Below are positions 55,669 through 64,000 of a DNA stretch of 64,000 nt, piece by piece; the stretch's first letter is position 1; each line of letters starts with the position of its first letter. Position numbers and translations under genes: made by a program. This DNA is from Tricholoma matsutake. Its lineage: Eukaryota; Basidiomycota; Agaricomycetes; Agaricales; Tricholomataceae. The stretch covers positions 13,020,001-13,084,000 of the forward strand of contig AP026540.1 of the NCBI GenBank assembly GCA_026075535.2, in the 5' to 3' direction. The notes under the pieces were generated by a model. That model did no database searches and had not been told where the DNA came from. It was given only the letters and a program-made list of their open reading frames with translations.

Positions 55669-58600
55669 GGCTTTAAAAACCTATCTTTCCCAGTGCGTTC
55701 GGCTTGATTTGGCGCTTGATTATCTCAAAGTTCTAGATTTCAGGATGACGTTACCAGGACCCGCGCACATGCTGTCATATGTCCGATCTGAGATCGCTAC
55801 ATTTCTGTCGTTTGGTAGGTCCGACTTTGGCCTCACGTGTCAGCAGTGTGCCTTTGGACCTCAGAATTTTGGTACGGAAACGTTCAGCAGATTGGCGAGT
55901 CGCGATGAAGGTGTTACTATACCCACCAAGGCACATGCCAAGTGCCAATGGCGTATGGTATTGACCAACCATTGCATTATACGGAGTTTTTGGGCCGTTC
56001 GGTGTCCAAGTGTCTTAGCAGCGTGGTAGTTACCAATCTGACATCGCTTGACTGAGGAAACATTCATTTGATATTGATATATAGATAAATTAATTAATGT
56101 AGTTTTGCTTGCTTTAGTATGCCAAAGGGTGGATGGTGTAAGTAATTCAAGTCAAGGCTTGCAATAGAGTGACCGAAAGAAGATCCCCGTCATCATGTCA
56201 GCCTCAGCATGTGGAAGTTGTAAGCTCCGCCAGATCCGTACCAATTTTGACGGTTTGTATCTGGAAATCGGCTCTCGCCCTCAAATTTTTATCCGTGACC
56301 ATGCCTCAGGCCTATGCAAAAATCTCTAAATTTCTCCGTTGCGCAAATTAGGCTACGTTCGTTCTACCCGCTGAAGAGGTAAGTGTCTTGAGTAAGCGAG
56401 CAGACCATCCCTCAAGTTACGAAAGAGTATCCCATCCCTGGCAGGTGGGATACGAGCGGTAGGTATGTGAAGGTGACGAGCAAATTTCCTGTTTCAGCAT
56501 TTTTTTGTTACCCGGGACATTTGCTCAAATATATCATAAACGTGTAAGATTGGCGGGAACTCCACGGTTCAACGTGAAAGATATGAGTAGTACAAGTAAG
56601 TCTCTCGTAGTTTGGTGGTAATGCTGGTACTCGTACATGCTGAGCACTTTGTTGTAATCCGCATGCGGACCAGGCTATGTACCGGCCCGGCGGTTTCTAT
56701 CCGAGGGATTTTTGAAAATTTGCCCAATTTTTATCCGCCTCAGAGTCTGGTAAGTAGAGATTTCAGGGGTCCTCCTCAGCAGCAGTTCCGGCAGCGTCAT
56801 GGCCGGACTTCCAGAATCCGTCCCCATGCATCTGAGATAAGTCCAGAAGCAATGTATTCCTGGGCATGTAATCCAGTACGATCAGCATCATCAGACCCTT
56901 CAAGTTCCATGGGGACATACCAGGTTCAGAATGAAGGATGTGACAAAGTCGCGTTTTGTCAAGACGTGAGTATCGACAGTGGCTCCAGAGTTCTTTAGTG
57001 ATAGAATCAAATGCGCTACAAACCGGTAGGACAAGGTGCGATTAAGTAAGTAGAGTAGGCCCGAGGAAATGGAGATACAGACACCGAAACATTATGAATA
57101 AGATGCAAGAGAAAAAAATCAAGAAGACCAGAGTGCAGTGACAGTTATTACATGACATTAGGATTGAAGCATCTCCATAATGTTATTATCAAGCCCGGTA
57201 TTGCAACTCGTAGATTGCTTGTCTGACAAGGCCAAATGAGGACCGGCGTGCACGTGGGAACTCGATACTGATCGCCGTGCCAAGGCCCAAATCTACTCGT
57301 CCACGTCGCAACAAGAACGACTTCTCCGACTCTTTACCTTTCTCTTGATTCTCGACAGTAAATCGTGATACATTTCCTCTACACAATCGTGTATCTTCAG
57401 TCGATACCATATTCTCTAATGCTCGACCTTGGCTTCGTTGGTGGGCAGGATGATAATTACCATGTAATTCAAGAATATGTGAGTCGTAGAAGTTGATGTG
57501 CGCATAAGTACAGTTGCTAATTTTGATAGTCATTACTACCAACCAAGAAATATCCTATTTGCCAATATGTAACAATGCTCACCTCATGGCTAGTAGCTTG
57601 ATGTCCAAATTGACATCGCCTAGAGAGAGCGTCTGGCCCTACTAAGTAAGACTTTTCGATTATCCCTCCTACCCAACAATCGATTCGGACACGGCTGAAT
57701 TACGGACGGCACGTAATGAAAACCTGTGAAATAGAATGTGTCATCTGGAGAAATTACTTCACTCGATGATTGGCTAGAACAATCTTGGTGGGTCTATATT
57801 CATCAATCAACCCATCCACACATTGTATGATTCAGCAGTGGGCGAAATATAAACTATGGCTGTCATACCGACCGATCAACTGTAAATCTATACACCCTAT
57901 CCACTGCGATTCAGCTGATCCATTCGCCGTCCTCGCCATTTTTTTTGATGTAGGATCCTCACACGCGATGAAGGGCAAGTCAAATAATGGCCACCCATGT
58001 CAGTTAGCGGAAAGAATCCTTGACCCGTGAGTAACTGTTTACCACTGTCTGCCTATGAGATTGTTGAGAAATTTTTGCAATGTAGGTCGGTTTGTCGCTT
58101 ACCAGGGGCTCAATCTCGTGCTGTGGGATCAGTTAGTTGGGCAGGCTTTTCGATTTGAGGTTAGAGACTGGTGTTTTTTTGCAATGGAAGTGCGTATCAA
58201 TCAGTGTTCAATGTTACTGCTCATTTGCATCGCATGCACACATCTCCTTCGTGCTATATGAAAGTTAATATAACCGTGAAAAACAGGGAGAGTCAACGAT
58301 GTGACAGTGTATCTTTGAGCCATCTAAAATTTGTGGGACGGGGTAGAATATACCAGTTCGCATCTCATGCTCACCCCGTTCGTTGGTAGGCAAGATTTTA
58401 GCAAAAGCACTCGACGACGATGGCTTTTGTCAGATGTGAACGTGACAGTGATCATTTGGCGAGTCTTTTCATGTTTCAATTGCTAAACAATTGTGCTGAT
58501 TTTTCCGCGACGGTAGATACCCCATAACGAAGCAGAAGTACATCGGCCAACGTCTCCTCGTTACCATGAAAGCCATCTGTTCCGACAACGGAACTATCCA

Positions 58601-59579
58601 GTCTTCCATTCCGCGAGCTGTCACGAATATTTGCTGTGTTCTATCGGATTAACCGAAAATATCTCCGCTACAAAACTGGTATCTCAACATACGCAGGACA
58701 CGTCGTAATTTAACATCGTGATTGCTTGCCTCCACAACATTTCGTGCGTATGTCCTATGTCCCGCAATCCATATTCCAATTTAGCTGACGTATAGTACAG
58801 CGACCAGGCGACAAAATTTTTTCTCCGTCGTAGACTAGATCAACAAATGGCTCGTGCATACCGACGACCAACTCGAGACACTTACGGACCACTATCCTAC
58901 CGGCGGCGATGCCCTTCTATGAGGATTTTCTGTCCTAGCAGTAGAGATTATATTGATGCGCAAAGGAGGGCCTAAAGGAGGGAAGGGCCTGAAGGAGGGA
59001 AGGGACGTGTCGTGCATGCGGTATCAGTGTCGGTGAGTAAGTCTCTTTGTTCCATTATTTGAACCATTCGTAATGATCTGTGGCGATCTTTCTAGGATGC
59101 ATCTTTTGTGCAACCCTGATATTCTAGGAGAATACCAGCGGCTCCCTGTTCTTCTTACTGTTCTTCTGGTGATCTACGTGACAGACTATAAGGCTGTACT
59201 GCTGGGAAGACAAAGAAGTCTGAAGTTTGGCTGATCGCCCGATGCGGAGGCTTGGTGGTCGGTAGGGAGAGCGCACTTGGGGTGAAGAGGAGATGCGTTT
59301 CGCCAAGCGCTGTCGAACCTGCTTCACTGCGTACTGCTTGAATTGCGGTTCTTCACCAGTGAGTACGCCAGTGTGATCGATGGAACGATGGTCTGATCAG
59401 GTTGGCGGCCAGTCTAAATCGACGTGTACCAGGAAATTGTTTCATCATAAACCAGAGCACTAGATCCGCTGACGACTGGACCGCGCTCGATGGTAGTTGG
59501 CAGTAATACAGCAACGGAGTCCCACTAAAAGTGACTGGTGACTCTGCGCATTTGTGCCCATTAAGCAATTTCGGCGCTT
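55669..59579. other. About 3.9 kb without a supported gene
   Basis: ORFs at 56612-56998 (plus) and 57189-57542 (minus) are open for about 120 codons each but show no recognisable motifs or neighbouring exons. No repeat with clear ends was found. Confidence 0.4.
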
Positions 59580-59966
59580 TCAAGGTTGGCCTGCTGCTTG
59601 TGTAATGATGTCTCTCATCAGTTGACTGTTGATAACATCTAGTACTCCCCTCTCCATCAACATGCTCAGCTGCTTGGCGTTACAATAGCACGTCTGGCTG
59701 GGTGAATGGCGCTCAAGCCGAGCCAGTAATACGAGCTCGCGAGAGCTGTGACAGTAACTTATGTCATCGTATTGCTCGATACAAGATGCTGCCAGCGGCA
59801 GGAGGGCAGGTCGGACATATTCGCGTGCGTGTGTTTCACAGGAGGATTGAGGCTTAACAATGGGCGAACGTGTTATGTCGATGAGGGAGGCACGAGAGAA
59901 TTTGTGGCACACCTTGATGGCGACGAGAGCAGTAAAAACGATGAAAGCTATGCAGGAGACATTCAT
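59580..59966 (-). CDS. Small secreted protein candidate, paralogue 1
   Basis: Exon 1 (59913-59966) codes exactly 18 residues: Met, a hydrophobic run and Lys, fitting a signal peptide. The intron GTGTGC..AAG (59853-59912, 60 bp) is in phase 0. Exon 2 ends with TGA at 59580-59582, total about 108 residues. Exon 2 starts P-Q-S-S-C-E-T-H-A-R-E-Y-V, matching A-Q-Y-P-Y-E-I-H-E-R-E-Y-V of the gene at 60980. Both share L-A-R-L-E-R and an I-N-x3-M-R-x-I block near the end. Exon lengths, phase and total size agree, so these are divergent paralogues. The family is unknown to me; function could be a cell-surface or secreted effector-like role. Confidence 0.6.
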   Translation of the reverse strand: MNVSCIAFIVFTALVAIKVCHKFSRASLIDITRSPIVKPQSSCETHAREYVRPALLPLAASCIEQYDDISYCHSSRELVLLARLERHSPSQTCYCNAKQLSMLMERGVLDVINSQLMRDIITQAAGQP

Positions 59967-60979
59967 TTGTAGGTTTGGGGTTAATGGTGAGTTGTTCTGA
60001 GAAACTACGATACGATATGCCTCATTACGTTCGACTGGATAGGATGCCGGGATTCCCATTGAGGTGACTGCTCCAGATAGCGTGCAACTTGGAGGATAAT
60101 TGTGGTTCCCAGTCAGCCCATCAGGAGATCATGAGTGTGCTATGTATCGGGCAGCTGTGTAGAGCTGTCTGGAAAATGATTCTATGATTCTGTTCGTTGC
60201 TATGGTGCATGACGTACACTATTATATCAGTGCGTTAGAGAATCACATTAACTTATCATTATTTTTCTCCGCCACGGTCTAGTAAACCTGGGTCCCCGAT
60301 GGGAACTCGCTAAGCATTTTGGGTCAATTCCGGGCGACAGGCCTGATTGCGCCACTGTTGTACTTGTCCATCTAAAATGTTAGGAGTGGGGTTAATTCTT
60401 ATCCGAATCAGGATCGGCGGTGTCTGCTACAATCAACTACACTAATACTATGCTGATCATGATTGTTACAGTAAATTCGTTGCGTCTTTCAAGCATCTCT
60501 GCTAGCCACGGCCTCGTGTCGCCTCTTATCTCAATCAGCGCCCAGTTTGCAAGACAGAAGTGGCCATCAGTGATTTCCCGTGTCCGGCAGTCCTGAGCTC
60601 TGGTGCTTTGATCAGCGAATCCTGATTTTCAATACTTGAATCAGTAAATTGACGCGAGTATTTACTATTTAATTCATAGCCTTATACCGGTACCGTTGTT
60701 CGTTCCCTGTTCAGACAGTTCCACATAGCATACCTACCAAACACCTAGCGCCGCCCCCGGAACTCAAGCAAGGTTTCCTGATGCTTATTCTGGACTGCGC
60801 CCAATGATGGTTCCCTGTTATTTCTAGAATGTCTTCCACCTAGTGCATCGTACAGCCTACACGGGATACAGTTAAATACACGGAAGATTGTGTCGTAGTT
60901 TCCTTTGTCTGCCCCCATCATATCGTATCCAGCGACTAAACGCTCACACTAGAGCCTCCTGCCAGCTTTACAAATTACA
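59967..60979. other. Shared intergenic region of the divergent secreted-protein pair
   Basis: About 1 kb between the two start codons. No coding or repeat signal; any promoters for both genes must lie here. Confidence 0.5.
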
Positions 60980-61452
60980 ATGAGGATCTCTTTTATTACC
61001 TACCTCATTTCGATTGCACTTGTTCTCGTTAAGGTATGCCTCCGATCCTCTCATGCATCCTGAACCTTGCCGACCAGGTTATCTCTTACCTAGGCTCAAT
61101 ACCCTTACGAAATCCATGAACGCGAATATGTCGACGAACTAATGACCCGTGATCTTGAGCAATACGCGCGGCGCGAGTTGTTGTCCCAGCTCTCGGCCCG
61201 TGAGCTTGCAACTGAATTCTTGGCTCGTCTTGAGCGCCGTGACCCCGCGCCCCATGAACAGGTAATTAAGACGTGCTCGCGTTGTGGGATGGTAACGGTA
61301 CGTCGTTGGCCATTGAATATCGCTAGGAATGTCAATAACAGATCATCAACAGACGGCAGATGAGAAACATCTTTGTGCCAAAGCCAAAGCTTGAGGCTCT
61401 ATATAATCAGAGACTCATAGTCAGTGACATCAGCGGTGGTCAGAAAAGATGA
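60980..61452 (+). CDS. Small secreted protein candidate, paralogue 2
   Basis: Exon 1 60980-61033 codes 18 residues with a hydrophobic signal-like core. Intron GTATGC..CTAG (61034-61093) is in phase 0. Exon 2 is 61094-61261, intron GTAATT..ACAG is 61262-61341, and exon 3 is 61342-61452 ending TGA. The total is about 110 residues. After the signal sequence the protein is highly charged, with R-D-L/R-E-L steps every 7-8 residues (R-D-L-E-Q-Y-A-R-R-E-L-L-S-Q-L-S-A-R-E-L), suggesting an amphipathic helix. Splicing of exon 3 is chosen because it reproduces the block found at the end of the paralogue at 59580. Function unknown. Confidence 0.65.
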
Positions 61453-62345
61453 GTTGAGGCGCCGAAGTGGTGCAATGAACACTGTGCAGGATTAGAATAA
61501 ATTATAGTGTCTTATTTTATAGTGAGGTGTACCAATATCATGGGCTTATACCAGGGAAGTCTTGAAAGAGACAGTTGATACGCGAGATGGATCGCCCCCT
61601 CGAACGACATTTCTGTGGACTGGGGAGAAGCTATGAAGCTTTGAAGGGCCACTGAGATAGAAGAGAAGACACGAGCTAATCAAAGCCGTCACGATCGCGT
61701 TGCGATGACCATCCCCGATCGAAGGCCATAATTCATCCCTCGATATGCTAACCGAGATGGGATTCTGCCTTTGGGAATTGACCCTGAATGCTATGCGCAA
61801 AGGATTAGCCTGGATTAGCATTTTTTTCCTATTTGATATTTGATGGTCGACTTGTTGATGGAGAACCCACTTTCATTATCCTAACGCTGGCAATGGATCC
61901 TCATAGTTCGTCAAAAGGTGTGTGACTGGAGAAAGGGCTTGACGAGGGGCTTATGCTTGGAGGAGGATCATCGTGGGCTTTGTTTCGGAATGAACTGGTA
62001 TTTCCTGTTTTCTCGTTGGTATGAAATTTCATTAGTCAAAAATAAGTGGCAAACGCCGAGCTGACAAAGCGACCAGCGCTCAATTGACGGAAACGGGCGC
62101 ACACGGATCGTACTCCAAAGTTTATCACACGTCACGTTGTTCTACAAGACTCGGACGGCGTCAGCTTGAGCGTTAATCTCGAAATGTTTGAAAATTTCTA
62201 CCAGAGTTGCTCAGGCTAAGTATGTGTATCTTGAAAATTGACTCAATGAACGGCAAGATTTCATTGTTTGTGCGAATCATAATGCTACCCGGCAGAAGCT
62301 ATCAGAAAATAACCAAACGAGGTCCTCGTCCTGTGCAAAGCTTCA
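61453..62345. other. Intergenic
   Basis: 3' sides of the two neighbouring genes meet here. A minus-strand ORF at 61546-61821 has no recognisable feature. Confidence 0.45.
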
Positions 62346-62924
62346 TCAGGTCCTTCCCCTTCTCCCTTTCTGAAACCACGTAGAAAGTGGCGTCCAAAAT
62401 CGCTTCTTCGGCTCATATTCATCGCGTTGGCGACTGGGCCTGTGAGATTCCAGATTCAGAACTTGAATCCCCTGGGTCGAAGTAACTACGGGTAGCTTGT
62501 CGTGTTGGACATGCTCGAGAATTTTCGGCTCATCCCCCCCTTCCTCAACATCCGTTGGCAGCTCATCATCAGCATCATCAACGTCGTGTGGCAGAGGTTC
62601 AACACTACGAAGAGCTAGAGGGGCGTTAAATTGACCTACAAGTCAGTTTCGGATGAACAAACCTCTGGATTCAACTGCAGCACTAGCATTCTCTGCATGT
62701 GAATTTCCTCAATAGATAGAATTGAAACCAGTGGTTGCGACTTGCGACTTACGACTGGCTTTGTTTAAGGACGAATCGTTGTACGAGCCTGTGGTACTCG
62801 TGTTCTCTAGATTATGCGAGTTTACGTGCTGATGGGTGTCGCCAGCGTAAGTGTACATATCATGACCGACATCGTTGTACACCCCTTCGATGCGGACAGT
62901 ACCGCCAGCAGTGTAGATCGGCAT
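62346..62924 (-). CDS. Spliced hypothetical protein (about 160 residues)
   Basis: Minus-strand exons 62753-62924, 62684-62707 and 62346-62635 join in phase. Intron 1 is GTAAG..GAG, read as 62708-62752; intron 2 is 62636-62683, or a shorter version if the weak GTGCTG donor is wrong. The product starts with a Gly/Tyr-rich part (V-Y-N-D-V-G-H-D then T-Y-A-G-D-T-H-Q-H). An acidic part (D-D-A-D-D-E-L) and a basic C-terminus (F-Q-K-G-R-R-G-R-T) follow. A TATATATATATAT box lies about 60 bp upstream of the ATG. The V-Y-N-D-V/G-D-x-H-Q-H style recalls basidiomycete proteins of unknown function with repeated N-V-G-x-D motifs; I cannot name it. Confidence 0.55.
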
Positions 62925-62985
62925 ATTCAGTTATCGAGGTGATGATGGACCAGAGATACGAGGGTGGGTAAAGCGCTCGGAAGGC

Positions 62986-62998
62986 ATATATATATATA
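62986..62998 (-). promoter_or_regulatory. TATA box of the hypothetical gene at 62346-62924
   Basis: Thirteen alternating A/T bases about 60 bp upstream of the start codon. Confidence 0.5.
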
Positions 62999-63271
62999 CC
63001 TTGACGCCTAACGAAGTTCAAGATTCAGTCGTCTATCACCTCATGGCGGACACGAGTGTGACGAACGAAGTTATAGCTTGCCTCATTACTTATGGTAGTT
63101 TTTTACTGGCGTCCCTGTGTGACAGACTCAACCCTAACCAACTGTAAAACGGACAGTGTTTCTTATTTATTTCATCACCCCCCTTACCCACCATTTCTTT
63201 GGCTACGGTACTGCCTTCACCTCTGAGCTCCTGTGTTATATTTATCCTATGAACCCCTATTTATCCTACAG

Positions 63272-63278
63272 TATAAAT
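63272..63278 (+). promoter_or_regulatory. TATA box (TATAAAT) ahead of the Gag-like ORF
   Basis: TATAAAT about 280 bp upstream of the ATG at 63554. The surrounding 63050-63530 has the look of an LTR or retroelement leader (GTGTGACGAA at 63055 and 63349, then CCGTAACTACCGGTCACG), but I could not fix both LTR ends. Confidence 0.4.
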
Positions 63279-63553
63279 ATTCTACGTACTTGTAGTTTAC
63301 AATTCAGAATTCAGTTTCATTTTATCACGTCCCTCCTGTCCGAATTGAACGTGTGACGAAACCGTAACTACCGGTCACGCTTTCGCCACATATTTTGACG
63401 AGTACAGAAACTATCTGAAAACCCTCTCTGCTTTTATCCTTACGCTCCGATACTCTGTGGCTGATCACCCCGGACTTCACTGCTTATCGACGAAAGCCCC
63501 TTGTTATTTCCTTTGTCAACAAACTCTTTACAACTTTTTACCAAATCAAGAAA

Positions 63554-64000
63554 ATGTCCTACAAGCTGTGCAGCACGACAAGACGTGTTCAAGGTGAGTC
63601 GATCCGTCCTCCTGCAGACGCTGGTTCATCTGTCAGGGATGCCTCGATGCACCCTTTACCTTCCACCTTAGCAGCCAGATCCTTTGTGGATGTGGTTGTG
63701 GCGAGATCCCCGTCGCCGTTTCTTGACGGTGCTAGGAAATCTTCGGATGACTTAGCCGCACGGGAGGGAGCAAGTGATGCTTCTATAACCCCCAGAGCTG
63801 GCGAGATGCCCTCTGATGATGATGATGAAGGCCGTAGTGCTGTCGCATCACCCCTCTTTGGTAAAGAAGAGGAAGTCGGAGAACTGTGGGTTACAGTTAA
63901 ACCTCGACAGTCCCGTAGTTTAGATTCTTTAAGGAAGAATAAAGTAAAGGTCAAATTCCTCTCCAAACATGCTAAAGCTAAGCAAAGTCGTAATGACTCG
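63554..64000 (+). CDS. Retroelement Gag-like protein, N-terminal part (runs off the window)
   Basis: The plus-strand frame from ATG 63554 stays open for 149 codons to the window end. It has a V-R-D-A-S-M-x-P-L-P stretch, then F-V-D-V-V-V-A-R-S-P-S-P, an acidic D-D-D-D-E patch, and E-L-W-V-T-V-K-P-R-Q-S-R-S-L-D-S-L followed by a Lys-rich tail. This order (R-D-A-S, Y/F-x-D-V-V-x-S/R-x-S-P-S-P, W-x-T-V, R-S-L-D-S) is, from memory, that of the N-terminal region of long Gag-like polyproteins of agaricomycete LTR retrotransposons. No lesion is seen so far, unlike the other retroelements here. An opposite-strand ORF at 63589-63966 is its shadow. Confidence 0.6.
   Translation, partial: MSYKLCSTTRRVQGESIRPPADAGSSVRDASMHPLPSTLAARSFVDVVVARSPSPFLDGARKSSDDLAAREGASDASITPRAGEMPSDDDDEGRSAVASPLFGKEEEVGELWVTVKPRQSRSLDSLRKNKVKVKFLSKHAKAKQSRNDS

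Noticed and set aside
63589..63966. 125-codon minus-strand ORF at the right edge
   Set aside because: The plus strand is open over the same bases with a recognisable Gag-like motif order, so the minus frame is a shadow.
1..64000. CRISPR arrays, bacterial operons, rRNA genes
   Set aside because: Nothing of this sort is present. Short introns and retroelements show a fungal nuclear sequence.

Overview
This window reads as a repeat-rich stretch of an Agaricomycete (mushroom-forming basidiomycete) genome. The evidence is many 45-60 bp GT..AG introns, KDZ transposase with a CxC2-type cysteine cluster, a chromodomain Ty3/gypsy element, an F-box/LRR gene of agaricomycete style, and Gag-like proteins of the agaricomycete type. 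I cannot name the species from sequence alone. || Layout. (1) 1-22862 is a nested transposon block. A Ty1/copia element (4852-6709 continued at 21967-22862, with 3' LTR) is hit from the left by a minus-strand Ty3/gypsy element (1-4851, running off the window). It is split by a 15.26 kb KDZ-type DNA transposon (6710-21966) flanked by an exact 8-bp duplication, GCATTGGC. The KDZ unit carries the transposase, three further plus-strand genes or relics, one minus-strand gene fragment, outer ~220-250 bp terminal inverted repeats and an inner ~1 kb inverted repeat. (2) 22904-28594 is a small island of intact genes: a 13-exon aldo-keto reductase, 41 bp from the copia LTR, and a 3-exon 2-oxoglutarate/Fe(II) oxygenase. 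(3) 30967-51815 is a second transposon block. It holds a 590-bp hAT-type MITE (8-bp TSD CATTATAG) and a 12.8 kb hAT element (31680-44445, TSD CTCTATGA) whose transposase is cut by a complete chromodomain gypsy element (36654-44154, TSD GCAAG). A third TIR element (44722-51815) encodes a papain-like cysteine protease and is itself hit by another hAT (49183-51764, TSD GTGACAAC). That hAT contains a third hAT-like element and a solo copia LTR (TSD AACAC). (4) 51816-64000 is gene-bearing and less repetitive: an F-box/LRR gene, a divergent pair of paralogous small secreted protein genes, a spliced hypothetical gene not visible as one ORF, and the start of a retroelement Gag-like ORF at the right edge. 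|| Two signals cut across the window. Premature stops in the transposons are almost all TGA where the family has Arg (CGA to TGA), and the two gypsy LTRs differ mainly at CG/TG/CA sites, so these elements appear to have decayed by methyl-CpG deamination. Host genes are spared. The gypsy LTR also holds an array of six short hairpins that keep the same loop while both arms of the stem change together.
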